A stretch of DNA of 64,000 bases from JAEUMD01 sp050246945. GTDB lineage: Bacteria; Pseudomonadota; Alphaproteobacteria; Rhizobiales; Hyphomicrobiaceae. Under the pieces are notes generated by a model, which was not told the origin of the DNA, made no database searches, and was given only the letters and a program-made list of their open reading frames with translations. Location: positions 1-64,000 of the forward strand of contig JBFWVC010000010.1 in assembly GCA_050246945.1 (NCBI GenBank), written 5' to 3'. A program made the translations under genes and the position numbers. Below are positions 36,210 through 45,384 of this stretch, in pieces. How positions within the stretch are numbered: position 1 is the stretch's first letter; every line of letters starts with the position of its first letter.

Positions 36210-37808
36210 TTGCGCGTGTTTGCAATGAGCATCTGTTCTTCGCAACGCGCTATAACGTGGGCGGATCTTCTCGGCAGCCCGGATTTTGCGCTGTTGCGGT
36301 TTCGTGACCAACGAAAATGCGATTGGACGTCGTTTTGGGAAGCGCCCTGGCGCGCGACGTTGGACGCATATAAGAGTGTCCTCGGCGAGTCGAAGTTTTT
36401 GTGCGTACTCGGGAGAACCAAATTGGGGGACCAGGGGTCATCGGAGTCGGGGGCACGCGAGCAACGGCCGGTGCGGCTTTCCGCCGAAGACCGTCTGTTG
36501 CAGGAACTGCTCGACTCGATCGAGACGAATCTCGTTCGCCAGCGCGCGCTCCTCGCCGCCTTGAGCCGAAGCACTCATGAGGACCGGTCGCCACATCCCC
36601 CACCACCGCCCTCCAACGCACTGCCGCATTTGAGGCTCGCCTGGTCGCGTCCGGACGGCGATTTGGCGGTTCGTCCGGCACCACCTCAGCCCCAGGATCA
36701 GCTAGCCTCGCTCGCCGATTGGCACATGGTGCGCACGTCACAAGCGCAGTCTGCAGTGTCCGCCGAACCGCGGCCTCATGCGACGGCTGGTCGGCGGCAG
36801 ATCGAGCGGACGGGCGCGCGCGAAGATGCACGGATCATCACCGAACGTGGAGAGCCGTCTCCCATCGCAACCGCACGCCGCGTAAAGGCCAGGCGCTCGT
36901 CTGCCTCGATAGCATGGCGCGTCGGTGCCATCCTCGCCATGCTCGCCATCGCGGTCGCGACGGGCGCTGGGCTCGTCATGATTTCGCAAAAGTCCGATCC
37001 GAAGGTTCTCAAAGGCCAGCGACTCTCGATCAGCGAATACACGAGCCGACATCGACACGCCACGACGGCGCAAGCCCCGCCACCATCGTCTGCTGCCGAG
37101 CCGCCCCGGCTCGGCGTCCTCAATCAATCGGAACAGGTGGTGGAGGATCGGCACGTGCGCGATGAGGAGCCACCTGCGATTGTAGAGCAGGGCAAGCAAG
37201 GCGTCGCAAAGGGTCCCATCGTGTCGCCCACAGCGATACCCGATGTGGTGCATCGATCAACGCCCAGGGTGCCGGTCGAAGATTCGGCGTCCGCGAGCGC
37301 CCCGATCATCGCCTCTGAGACAACGGCCCTGATACCGAAGGAAGCGGGGCAGGGTCGCGCGGCGTCCGAACCAAGCCCCACCCTGTCCGAACCAAGCCCC
37401 ACCCTGGAGGTGCTCACGCCGCAGCCTCCCCCTCTGCCGACGCGCAGGCCAGCGTCGATCAGGCCACGCGTGGCCTCATCAGAAAAGCCGGCCGCCGCCG
37501 AACATCAAACGGTGGCAGCAGATTGGCCGGTGGCCATGTCGAGCGAACAGCGGTTCACGCCAGCATTGATCCTGGTGAAGAACCCAGCTGCAGCACTGCA
37601 AGTCTTCGAAAGCGTTCGTCAACGTCATGCTGCGGTCCTGAACGGCCGAACGCCCGAAGTGCGACCCGTCGTGCTTGCCAACAAGGAAACCTGGTATCAA
37701 GTGATCCTCCAGCCACCTGGAACACGGTCAGATGCCGAGCACCTGTGCCAGAAACTTGGGTCCGAGGGCAAGGCACTGGGTTGTTCTGCAGTGAGCAACA
37801 CGCGCTGA
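36210..37808 (+). CDS. Membrane-anchored protein with C-terminal SPOR domain
   Basis: This protein of about 532 residues has a cytoplasmic N-terminal region, a helix (LSAEDRLLQELLDSIETNLVRQRALLAAL, start at residue 90), one membrane span at about 234-258 (AWRVGAILAMLAIAVATGAGL), a long Pro-rich periplasmic linker and a C-terminal SPOR-like domain (about 460-530: ALQVFESVRQRHAAVLNG ... WYQVILQPPGTRSDAEHLCQKL). SPOR domains bind septal peptidoglycan stripped of stem peptides, so a cell-envelope role is likely. The linker contains a 21-base tandem duplication (37365-37406, SEPSPTL twice). The start is uncertain (36210 or 36225). Confidence 0.78.
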   Translation: MRVFAMSICSSQRAITWADLLGSPDFALLRFRDQRKCDWTSFWEAPWRATLDAYKSVLGESKFLCVLGRTKLGDQGSSESGAREQRPVRLSAEDRLLQELLDSIETNLVRQRALLAALSRSTHEDRSPHPPPPPSNALPHLRLAWSRPDGDLAVRPAPPQPQDQLASLADWHMVRTSQAQSAVSAEPRPHATAGRRQIERTGAREDARIITERGEPSPIATARRVKARRSSASIAWRVGAILAMLAIAVATGAGLVMISQKSDPKVLKGQRLSISEYTSRHRHATTAQAPPPSSAAEPPRLGVLNQSEQVVEDRHVRDEEPPAIVEQGKQGVAKGPIVSPTAIPDVVHRSTPRVPVEDSASASAPIIASETTALIPKEAGQGRAASEPSPTLSEPSPTLEVLTPQPPPLPTRRPASIRPRVASSEKPAAAEHQTVAADWPVAMSSEQRFTPALILVKNPAAALQVFESVRQRHAAVLNGRTPEVRPVVLANKETWYQVILQPPGTRSDAEHLCQKLGSEGKALGCSAVSNTR

Positions 37809-37821
37809 CGTGAGACGGCCA

Positions 37822-38187
37822 TCATCTGGCTGGTTCACCAAACGTGCGACAGCCTCGCCAGAGCACCACCGCCACGGCGACGCCGCACAGGCCACCAAGT
37901 CCGCTCAGGAAAGCCGTCGGCAAATCTGCGTTCCGGCCTGGCACGAAGATCTGCGCCAATTCCAGCCCGCAGCCAAGAATGAACAGTCCGACGATGATGA
38001 GCACGCTTTGCGATGGCCTCCGCCATCCAAGCGCAAGCCCTGCAGCCGTGAGGGCGTATGCCAGAAAATGCTCGAAGCCTGCTGGAGCTCCGGTATGCGG
38101 ACGATAGGGCCCGGGAACCAGGGAGAGGATGACAATCAGGCAGGCGCCCGCAAGCCCGGCCAACCGCAACAGTCTCGTGATCGTCAC
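37822..38187 (-). CDS. VanZ-family membrane protein
   Basis: This protein is about 121 residues from a GTG at 38187, which has GGGGA upstream. The ATG at 38271 has no ribosome site. Four hydrophobic segments are visible. VanZ signs are LVPGPYRPHTGAPAGFEHFLAYAL, then GLELAQIFVPGRNADLPTAFLSGLGGLCG (start GLELAQIFVPGRN), with the conserved P.R..D. VanZ-like proteins confer low teicoplanin resistance in one case but are mostly uncharacterised, and they recur near polysaccharide genes. It is convergent with the SPOR gene, 13 bases away. Confidence 0.88.
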   Translation of the reverse strand: MTITRLLRLAGLAGACLIVILSLVPGPYRPHTGAPAGFEHFLAYALTAAGLALGWRRPSQSVLIIVGLFILGCGLELAQIFVPGRNADLPTAFLSGLGGLCGVAVAVVLWRGCRTFGEPAR

Positions 38188-38545
38188 AATGATTTCCCCA
38201 ACACGAACGTATCCCTGGTTGCAGTCATGTGATGAACGCCAAACTGGGTCAAGCCGCCTGTCACGAGCCATGGTCGAACGCGATGTTGGTTAATCGACAT
38301 CCCTTCAAGACCGGCTCACCATCAGCAACCTTGAGAACGTCGGAGACGGCGCGACACGTGCGTGTAAAAGCACAGGGACTGCTTTGCCGCCTGTGAACCC
38401 CAAGTAGACATGGCCTTCGGCCAATAAGGATGCGCCACACGCCCACTTGGTTCAGAGGTGGTCGGGTTTAAAGACTTGTAACTTTTGTCTGGTAGGCAAG
38501 TGTCGTCGGCGGCACGCAAATTTTGCGGGCCGACGGACTTTTCAA
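38188..38545. other. Intergenic stretch leading to an orphan terminator
   Basis: I see no protein gene on the plus strand here, yet a strong plus-strand terminator lies at its end. See the finding on a possible small RNA. Confidence 0.4.
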
Positions 38546-38577
38546 TGGGCCGCCTTTACGGCGGCCCACTTTTTTTG
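38546..38577 (+). terminator. Rho-independent terminator with no gene before it
   Basis: A perfect 9-bp stem (TGGGCCGCC / GGCGGCCCA) with loop TTTAC is followed by CTTTTTTT. The T-run is on the plus strand, so it ends plus-strand transcription. The nearest upstream plus-strand gene ends at 37808, with a minus-strand gene between. This points to an independent non-coding transcript. Confidence 0.85.
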
Positions 38578-38727
38578 ATTTCGCCGATGCGTTGTCAGTG
38601 TGATCGTAACGTCTTGGGGAAGCGATTGTGAGCCACCTCAGGCTCATAGCCCTTCGCACCCTTGCCGCAGCCACGAACGCAAGTCTGGGGTCTTGACATC
38701 ATCATCTGACCGGCGTGTGAGGAGCGG

Positions 38728-38925
38728 ATGGCCTTTCCAAAAATTGAGTTCCCCGATCGCAAGATCATTTTGTTGAGCGGCTTCGAACGCTCCTCAACAA
38801 ACGTCAGGGCCGGCAATCCAGAAGTCACCATTGCCGATCCAGCAAAGCTCATCATCGCGGCCCAATTGCACCGTGACGCCATCGCATTCGGGTACGTGCA
38901 AGGGCGCTGGGTCCCCGCCGCATAG
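38728..38925 (+). CDS. Small hypothetical protein (65 aa)
   Basis: This 65-residue protein is preceded by GAGGAGCGG, a strong ribosome site. The sequence is strand-rich: KIEFPDRKIILLSGFERSS, VRAGNPEVTIADPAKLIIAAQL and AIAFGYVQGRWVPAA. It has no signal peptide or membrane segment, no cysteine and no motif I recognise. The start and composition make it more credible than most small frames here. It stands alone with empty flanks. Confidence 0.6.
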   Translation: MAFPKIEFPDRKIILLSGFERSSTNVRAGNPEVTIADPAKLIIAAQLHRDAIAFGYVQGRWVPAA

Positions 38926-39280
38926 CGATGCCGAACCTGTCACGCAGGTCGTATCGCGTGTTCGGTGCCCACAGCGTCCTTGGGCACCGGATATTTCAGC
39001 ATCACCATGTGCGGTCCGGCATGTGACGACCGGCATGTAACGGCAGGGCGAGGCACAGACCTGCCATGAGGCCCTTCAGGTTGAGATCGCAGCGGGGGCG
39101 ATGCGGCCGAAATCCGCGTTAACCAAATTGGGTTCGTTTCGCAAAAAAAGCAGTTTCTCATGCCCCCACCCCCCGCTTCGGTGGCAGGGCCGACCCGCAG
39201 TTTACATGCACGTAAAATTCGTGTGGCACGCAATTTACGTGATGCTCGCGTGGCGAAAGAGCCAAGAGCGTGCGGCAGAA
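38926..39280. other. Intergenic stretch with a dispersed short repeat
   Basis: No gene is supported. It includes the 20-base word AACCAAATTGGGTTCGTTTC (39121-39140), which recurs with one change at 52063-52082 (AACCAAATCGGGTTCGTTTC). Minus-strand frames across such words give FCETNPI-like strings that turn up in many Hyphomicrobiales intergenic regions. Confidence 0.5.
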
Positions 39281-39465
39281 TATTCTTATATTACGATCGC
39301 GGTAGAGCAGGACCCGCTTGGCAAGACACGTGTGCTGTGGCCGAGGCTGGCACGTCCGTGAGCCGTCTGCTGGCAGACGAATTGGTCCGGCTCGTCAACG
39401 AATCTGAGCGCTATCACCTAACCAGGACCGCCGCCTTAGGAGTGCTCGATGATGGCTTGTGCTGA
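39281..39465 (+). pseudogene. Frameshifted ribbon-helix-helix (CopG-type) antitoxin remnant
   Basis: One frame reads YITIAVEQDPLGKTRVL up to about 39340; the next frame continues AEAGTSVSRLLADELVRLV. Joined, they match the CopG/VapB pattern (I)TIA.D.DLL.KAR.LA.EAGTSVSRLL. The join needs a one- or two-base shift near 39336-39345. The rest (NESERYHLTRTAALGVLDDG) is also in the style of this family. No toxin gene is seen next to it. Confidence 0.45.
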
Positions 39466-39628
39466 GGCGCCAACCTGAGCGGTTCTATAGCGCCCTTCAA
39501 GATCGCTAACGAAATTGCCCCTGCGCGGCAGAGAGAACGATGGCTGGGCGATATTTGCGCTATCGCAATGCTTTGTCGCTCATCGGACCGTCCTGGCGAT
39601 GACTGCCAATTGTTCGCTTGGCCCGTGT

Positions 39629-40501
39629 TCAACATCTCAGTCGCAATTGGTCAGAAATCGCACCCGAAAGACTCGATTTAATCGTTGACACATCAATGGG
39701 CGATGGCTCCCAATCGACGTCATCGAGCAGTCGTCCTACCAACCCCCGCGCCAATAGCTTTCGATGCACCCTCAGGTCGTGAACGCGACCGCCGACGTCT
39801 TTGACAATCGACACCCGCGGATCGGATGGATTTGAGAAGAAGACTACGGGAATTCCCATGGCCATGCAGGGCAGTGCCGCGTGAAGACGTGTCGTTATGA
39901 CAAGCTTAGCCTCATCGCGGTACGTTTCGATCAGTTGCTTGGCCAAAGGTACTGTGACGCGGTAGTCCATCGGCGGCATCATGTGGGTCAGCTTGAGCGC
40001 CCCCTTGCGCAGATTGGATGGCACATAGACATTCTCCGCGTCGACAATGAAGACCTTTCCGTTTCGCGGAGCAGACGGGCGCGTGGGGTAGCTGAGAGTG
40101 AGACAGTGCGTTTTGATAGTTGAAATTCCGAGAGAGTTTAGAAACGAAGCGGTCGCGGCATCTCTCACGCCGATCGGCTCATGCAGCCTCAGATAATCCG
40201 CATGAGCCCGCACTGCGGCCTTGAATCGTTCTGCGACATGAAAGCCTACAAAAATTGGTTTGATCGATGGGGCGGGCGGCCAGGCTTGTGGCGCTGCAGA
40301 GAACCAGCCGTTCATAACAAGCACGACAGGTGTGTCAGATCGCCAATGATGAATGTTGTCCCGATCGACGAAGCAGTCCGGCTCCTGAGGCAGGTGTTGC
40401 GCGGCAGCGATTGCTTGAACGTCGTCGCCAACATTACCGCTTTTGCAGTAGAGTTGCGCGAATTTTATAGCAGGTCTCCCTGTGTCTGTGCCCATGGTCA
40501 C
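39629..40501 (-). CDS. Polysaccharide pyruvyl transferase family protein
   Basis: This 290-residue protein has GNVGDDVQAIAAAQHL near the N-terminus and VITTRLHAALPCMAMGIPVVFF near the C-terminus, the two marks of the pyruvyl transferase family that adds pyruvate ketals to sugars of exopolysaccharide or cell-wall polymers. The donor would be phosphoenolpyruvate. It starts at a GTG overlapping the stop of the GT25 gene (GTGA), so the pair is coupled; an ATG two codons later is possible. The acceptor sugar is unknown. Confidence 0.85.
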   Translation of the reverse strand: MTMGTDTGRPAIKFAQLYCKSGNVGDDVQAIAAAQHLPQEPDCFVDRDNIHHWRSDTPVVLVMNGWFSAAPQAWPPAPSIKPIFVGFHVAERFKAAVRAHADYLRLHEPIGVRDAATASFLNSLGISTIKTHCLTLSYPTRPSAPRNGKVFIVDAENVYVPSNLRKGALKLTHMMPPMDYRVTVPLAKQLIETYRDEAKLVITTRLHAALPCMAMGIPVVFFSNPSDPRVSIVKDVGGRVHDLRVHRKLLARGLVGRLLDDVDWEPSPIDVSTIKSSLSGAISDQLRLRC

Positions 40502-41322
40502 GCAGTGCGGTCACGTTCCCAAGTTCGAAAATTTGCAAAACCCACCGCCTTCGTCCCCTTCCAATTCTGCAACCCTTTGAAGGAGCAATAGATCGTCCCG
40601 GTTAGTCCCAGCCTACGCCTGACATAGAACCAGCCTCTCAGCCGAGATAGCAGCCCCGGTTCAAATTGGAGCCGGTTCAACGAGAAGGGCTTGCGCATTG
40701 GCGGCGTCCGACCGTCGATCGTGGATGCAATCCCATGTTTTTGCCGAACGGCAGGAGGGTAGAGGCCAAAGATTTCCAAACCTCTTTCCCAAGCGAACCG
40801 AAATTCCAAGTCGATCGGCCATTTCCGCAAGCCGGGCGCCAACATTTTTGCCGCGCCGCGGGAGCTGATCAGATAGCACGCACTGTTGACCGGAAGGCGC
40901 GCGTACCGAACAAGTGCACGTCCGCGTTCAAGGGAGCGCACCGGAAATGCTGGCTTCTTGAACTTGGTTGAAAGATGGATGATGTCCCACGCATCAGGAG
41001 CGCAACCAAGGATCTCGCTGACCACCCTCGAAAAGTCCCGGTCAATCTCGACATCGTCCTCGAGAATCACGGCGCAAGCAAAGCCACGCTCCAAGATTTG
41101 TTCGCAGATGAGCAGGTGGCTCGCATAGCAGCCGATCTCTCCGCTCTTCATGTTCGATGTTCTGTCAAATTCGTGAACCCAGCGGAGAGGAACTTTATCT
41201 TGGCCATCTACACCGGAAATTCTCATGTACTCAACACCGAGCCCGCTCAGCTGCGCATCTACCGCGGCGAGTCGACTTGGGCAACGATCGAGATTGATTA
41301 GAAACGTAACAGGTTCCGACAT
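40498..41322 (-). CDS. Glycosyltransferase family 25 (LPS/EPS-type)
   Basis: This 274-residue protein begins MSEPVTFLINLDRCPSRL. GT25 signs are the starting (F/Y)LINLDR.P.R, then GEIGCYASHLLICEQI, the donor-binding acidic motif AVILEDDVEI, and SACYLISSRGAAKML. Family members move galactose or related sugars in LPS and capsule synthesis. Two ATGs compete (41322 and 41337) and neither has a strong ribosome site. It is coupled to the following pyruvyl transferase gene. Confidence 0.9.
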   Translation of the reverse strand: MSEPVTFLINLDRCPSRLAAVDAQLSGLGVEYMRISGVDGQDKVPLRWVHEFDRTSNMKSGEIGCYASHLLICEQILERGFACAVILEDDVEIDRDFSRVVSEILGCAPDAWDIIHLSTKFKKPAFPVRSLERGRALVRYARLPVNSACYLISSRGAAKMLAPGLRKWPIDLEFRFAWERGLEIFGLYPPAVRQKHGIASTIDGRTPPMRKPFSLNRLQFEPGLLSRLRGWFYVRRRLGLTGTIYCSFKGLQNWKGTKAVGFANFRTWERDRTA

Positions 41323-41977
41323 CGAACATTCTGCCATTTGAGGAAACATCCGGACGCTACAAAAAATGCAGCCACTGCTGCCAGTCTCCATGCTTGGTTA
41401 TGCCCAACAAAAAAACTTGCGGAGAAATACTCTGCACATGCGGCCCCATGCGATAAAAGTCACACTTCACTCGGCTGAATTGGAGACGAAAGGCTCGCGT
41501 CACGCAGCGTGCGAGAGGAGCGCGCGTTTGCATTGCGCAAAAGGACGTGCGGGCGAGTGTCACGCAATGCCGCGTTAGGCCTTTGGCCCGGAAGTCCAGA
41601 GCTGGGCGCAGGCACGAGAGATCACGATCCCAATCGAGGCCGGCCCCTGTTGCGAACACAATGCAACCGAGAGTGCGAACCTTGAGGATCAACATGATGA
41701 TCTAGAAAGCCTGCGTCGAGAACGGCTCTGGCGACCATCTTTCCAGGGAGATGTTGACCTATGTCGCCAACGGCATGACCTCGATGGAGGATGAGACTCT
41801 GACCGGCGCTCCTACTCCTGTTGGGAATGCGATCGAAAAATGTGGAAGCGGGAAAATTGCCACTTGCCAGGCCTGTTGCGGTGTTGGCCAATCAGGCGTG
41901 CCAATTCCTAGTTCACGATCGTTCATGCCGGATGCGCAATTCCAAGAGTCTGGATTGGCTATCAGTGGTGAGGTTTC
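41323..41977. other. Intergenic stretch without a convincing gene
   Basis: About 650 bases separate the divergent GT25 and PP-loop genes. Open frames occur but none has a ribosome site or familiar sequence. Promoters for both units should lie here. Confidence 0.45.
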
Positions 41978-43186
41978 ATGCTGACAGCCAGCCCTCGTAT
42001 CCAACGTGATGGTAGCGGCTGCACAGCCAGCGTGATGCTCTACGGGCCTCCACATTACAAGCACAGTGAAATCTTCTTCCGTGTAGAAGGTCCGGATTCC
42101 GCGGAGATGAATCCGAACAGCAATTTTGCTGTCCTAGCCGCACTTCCCCTGGCCATGAAACGTGGTACGCCGCTTCATTGCGAAGGCGACGTTGACATCG
42201 ATTTTCTCGAAAATATCGAGGAGTGCATGGCCGCATGGCACCGGTGGCGGCCGGACCTGTTCAAGCCCATTCGGATCACAGCCTCCGCAGAGACCCCGCC
42301 AACCGCCCCTCGGCCAGGCCCCGCGATCATGGCGTTCTCGGGCGGACTAGACTCCACGTTTGCCTTGCACGCGCACAAGCATCGTCTGTTAGGACGCAGG
42401 GTGCGCGAAATCGATGCGGCCGCACTTATCCAGGGCTTTGATGTCCCGCTGACCGAAAACGACGCCTTTTCTTCCGCTCGCAGGCATGTACAGGCGATAT
42501 TGGAATCTTATGGCGTTCGGTTGAATGTCATTCAGACAAACTGGAAGGATTCGTTCTGCGTCAAGTGGGGCATGACGCACGTCTTCGGCCTTGCCGCAGT
42601 ACTCCAGCTCTTCAACCGCGAGTTCTCTGCCGGCATTTTTGCCGATGATACGCCTTACGAACATCAACTCACGCCTTGGTCGAGTAACGCAATTACCAAC
42701 CAGATGCTCGGTAGCACACGCTATCCGATCCACTCTACCGGAGCCGCTTTGGACCGCACCGAGAAGGCCGGAGCTGTAGCATCTAATCCTGTCGTACTGG
42801 AGCACTTGCGCGTCTGTTATGAGCGGCCGGAACTCGGTCACAATTGCGGTTGGTGCGAAAAGTGTGTCCGCACGAAGCTGAACTTCTACGCCAACGGCGT
42901 AAGAACCGTTCCCGCATTGAAAGCGCCGGTTACGCCTGAGCAGGTTCGTAGGAAATGCAATCTGAACCCGCGCATTCGCCACCTTTACGTTGACACAATT
43001 GAGCATGGCAGTTGGCCGCCGTCGGATCCGGTACGCCGGGCCGTCGAGGACGTGCTCCGCGCTTATGACGCTCGGTCCGGCCTTGTCGGCCCCAGTCTTC
43101 GTTCGCAAGCCAGGAATGCAATCAAGAAGCTGCGCAGCGTGGCCTATGGCCAATTTCAGTCTGTCATGCGCGCGCATAAGAGCTGA
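41978..43186 (+). CDS. PP-loop ATP-pyrophosphatase protein (QueC / asparagine-synthase-like fold)
   Basis: This 402-residue protein has the PP-loop SGGLDS at residues 121-126 in MAFSGGLDSTFALHAHKH. Four cysteines at 280, 290, 293 and 296 (RVCYERPELGHNCGWCEKC) form a likely zinc site like that of QueC. PP-loop enzymes adenylate a carboxylate or carbonyl and then attach an amine or sulfur. The first 110 residues are a separate, unrecognised domain. It is not QueC itself: the length, N-terminal domain and context differ. A Mur-ligase-like gene follows 37 bases later, so the two probably act on one substrate, perhaps amidating or amino-acylating a surface sugar; this is inference. Confidence 0.8.
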   Translation: MLTASPRIQRDGSGCTASVMLYGPPHYKHSEIFFRVEGPDSAEMNPNSNFAVLAALPLAMKRGTPLHCEGDVDIDFLENIEECMAAWHRWRPDLFKPIRITASAETPPTAPRPGPAIMAFSGGLDSTFALHAHKHRLLGRRVREIDAAALIQGFDVPLTENDAFSSARRHVQAILESYGVRLNVIQTNWKDSFCVKWGMTHVFGLAAVLQLFNREFSAGIFADDTPYEHQLTPWSSNAITNQMLGSTRYPIHSTGAALDRTEKAGAVASNPVVLEHLRVCYERPELGHNCGWCEKCVRTKLNFYANGVRTVPALKAPVTPEQVRRKCNLNPRIRHLYVDTIEHGSWPPSDPVRRAVEDVLRAYDARSGLVGPSLRSQARNAIKKLRSVAYGQFQSVMRAHKS

Positions 43187-43223
43187 TCCGCGGACACCAG
43201 CATTACCGCCAGAGGAGCGAACA

Positions 43224-44618
43224 ATGATGACACAGCTCGTGTACGGTCCAGCGGCAACTGGGACCCGTCTGGTCAAGGGACAGATCGGGACGTCGGTGAA
43301 GGCAGCGCGACGGAGTGTGAAGGCTTGGGAGCGCAAGTTGCGAGCTCAATTCAAGCGACGGCGGAGCCGTGCTCGCTTTATTGCCGTGACTGGAAGTAGC
43401 GCGAAGACCACCACTACATCCCTTCTCGCCCAGATTCTTTCCTCCAGTTTTAATACGATTTCTCAGATCGATCAGAACGCAGCCATAAACGCCATTCAGG
43501 CAATCAACTCTCTCAATGGCTCTGAGGACTTTGTCGTCTTGGAGACCGCGTCGGCAGGGCCGGGTCAACTGGCCGAAACCATGAAGGTCGTCAAACCAGA
43601 TGTCGCCATCGTGACGATGGTTGCAGTCGAACATTACTCCGCTTTCCGCAGCATTGATGCAATCGCAGCCGAAAAATCGGAAGCTGTTAGAACGTTGAGA
43701 CCCGATGGATTGGCTATCCTGAACTATGACGACGAGCGCGTCCGCGCAATGGCGGCCCTTACACGAGCGCGAACCGTTACCTTCGGAGGCGATGGAGCGG
43801 ACTACAAGATCACCGCGTCGACGGATGCAGATGGGTTTCTCACAGTTACGATCGCAAGACATGGCAGAACGCTCGTCCTGAAAACCTTGCTTGTCGGTGC
43901 ATTCAACGCAGTTACGGTTGCCGCTGCGGCGTGCTGCGCGTTGGAGATGGGCATTCCCGATCAAGCCGTTGCCGAGAGTGTTGCGAATTTCGCCCCATTT
44001 CCTGGGCGAATGTACCGCGAGGCAATTCCGGGAGGACCCGTGTTCATAGTCGACTCACGAAAGGCTCCCTACCACAGCATCAATTTGCCAATCGAGGCAC
44101 TTGCTGCGATCCAGGCACCGCGTAAACGCTTCGTGCTCGGTCAAATTAGTGACTATGCAGGCAACCCGCGAAAGAAGTACCGCGAAACATATCTCGCGGC
44201 CCGGGCCATTTCGGACCAAGTGATCTTTGTGGGGCCTCATAGTCACCGCTCCGGGGCGACGCCTGAAGATATTGCAAGTGGTCTCTTTCGCGCATTCCCA
44301 AATATTGAAGAAGCCGCCACCTACCTAAAGGAAACGGCGATAGAGAACGAAGTGATCCTGGTGAAGTCGTCGCGCAACCTGCACCTCGAACGCCTCTTGC
44401 TTGCGTGGTTGCAAGACGTGCGGTGCTGGCCGGAAGGCTGCGGAGTAAAAACCAACTGCTGGTCATGTGGCCTCTATGGCCGTCCCTTCACCGAGCACGG
44501 CGGTGATCCACGGCACTATCGCCCCAAGAAGAAGAGACTCAAACGGGTGCTGGACAAGTTACAGTTCGCGTCTGCAAAAGAACTTCGCACACTGCCAAGG
44601 ACGCCTTATTTTGATTAG
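43224..44618 (+). CDS. Mur-ligase-family ATP-dependent ligase with C-terminal Cys cluster
   Basis: This 464-residue protein starts at ATG 43224 after GAGGAGCGAACA. The ATP-binding loop is FIAVTGSSAKTTTTSLLAQ (residues 52-70), and ILNYDDERVRAMA, LVGAFNAVTVAAAA and FPGRMYREAI fit the middle and C-terminal Mur domains. An extra C-terminal part has four cysteines at 401, 406, 412 and 415 (RCWPEGCGVKTNCWSC), a likely metal site absent from MurC-F. The family joins amino acids to carboxylates via acyl-phosphates. No peptidoglycan genes are near, so a specialised substrate is probable. The 3' end is duplicated at 32049-32392. Confidence 0.82.
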   Translation: MMTQLVYGPAATGTRLVKGQIGTSVKAARRSVKAWERKLRAQFKRRRSRARFIAVTGSSAKTTTTSLLAQILSSSFNTISQIDQNAAINAIQAINSLNGSEDFVVLETASAGPGQLAETMKVVKPDVAIVTMVAVEHYSAFRSIDAIAAEKSEAVRTLRPDGLAILNYDDERVRAMAALTRARTVTFGGDGADYKITASTDADGFLTVTIARHGRTLVLKTLLVGAFNAVTVAAAACCALEMGIPDQAVAESVANFAPFPGRMYREAIPGGPVFIVDSRKAPYHSINLPIEALAAIQAPRKRFVLGQISDYAGNPRKKYRETYLAARAISDQVIFVGPHSHRSGATPEDIASGLFRAFPNIEEAATYLKETAIENEVILVKSSRNLHLERLLLAWLQDVRCWPEGCGVKTNCWSCGLYGRPFTEHGGDPRHYRPKKKRLKRVLDKLQFASAKELRTLPRTPYFD

Positions 44619-44782
44619 ATCAGCGGCTCGTCGATTGCGGAAGCTGCGATCTGAGTGATGCGGCTGCGTTCGTCACTGTTGCTATACGTGACGGAATAGT
44701 CATGTCCAAGATGGGTCCAGGACCAAGTTCCGCATCGGCATCAAAGGCGGCTTTCCAAAGACACCGCCAGACCACCGCTCTC

Positions 44783-45130
44783 TCAGCGACCGCGGGCCGC
44801 TGTCCACGCTTTGTAATCCTCAGGCTTGAGATCAGGCAACTTCGTGACGAAGGCGGCGATCTTCCAGATTTCCTTATCCGCAACCTGGATGCGCGCGAAG
44901 CTCGGCATTCCGGTCATCTTGATTCCGTTCTTGATGACCCCGAATATCTTGCCAACCGAATGTGTCTTCGCGATCTCGTTCAAATCAGCAGCGTCAGGCC
45001 GCAGCCCTTCACAGAACGTCGACCAATAGACTCGCGAGGCACCATGGCAATGGACGCCGCCGCGAATAAGGCCAGCCGATGCGCGCGCCGTCATCAGCCG
45101 GTATACGGCCTGGCACGTGGTCAAGATCAC
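44783..45130 (-). pseudogene. Decayed cytochrome c family gene
   Basis: The minus-strand frame encodes EGLRPDAADLNEIAKTHSVGKIFGVIKNGIKMTGMPSFARIQVADKEIWKIAAFVTKLP (start EGLRPDAADLNEIA), a good C-terminal half of a small c-type cytochrome with the Met ligand in MTGMPSF. Upstream, the haem site should be CVHCH but reads GVHCH: Gly (GGC, 45056-45058) stands where TGC is needed. No signal peptide is seen, and the N-terminus runs into a PIN-domain fragment on the other strand. I read it as a broken gene. Confidence 0.6.
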
Positions 45131-45314
45131 GCCGGACAGTGTGATGCGAGCCTCTGAGATCCAGGAACGGTACGGGCTGTCATTCTGGGACGCCATGATT
45201 GTCGCCGCCACCACAGAGGCCGGCGCAGCGATCCTCTACACGGAAGACCTCAATCAGGGTCAGTCGATCGAGGGTGTGAAGGTCATCAACCCGTTTGTCG
45301 ATATCCCTTGTTAA
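45117..45314 (+). pseudogene. C-terminal fragment of a VapC-type PIN toxin
   Basis: The frame contains EIQERYGLSFWDAMIVAATTEAGAAILYTEDL, then GVKVINPF. This is the second half of a PIN-domain ribonuclease, including the conserved LSFWDA Asp and the SEDL-like Asp. The N-terminal half with the first catalytic Asp is missing; upstream sequence belongs to the cytochrome remnant on the other strand. It looks truncated and inactive. Confidence 0.65.
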
Positions 45315-45384
45315 CGCCGGCACTCCATTTTGCAGGTGGTGCGCGTTCACCCCAACTTGGCTTGCTGAGATCAAGCCGCCGCCA

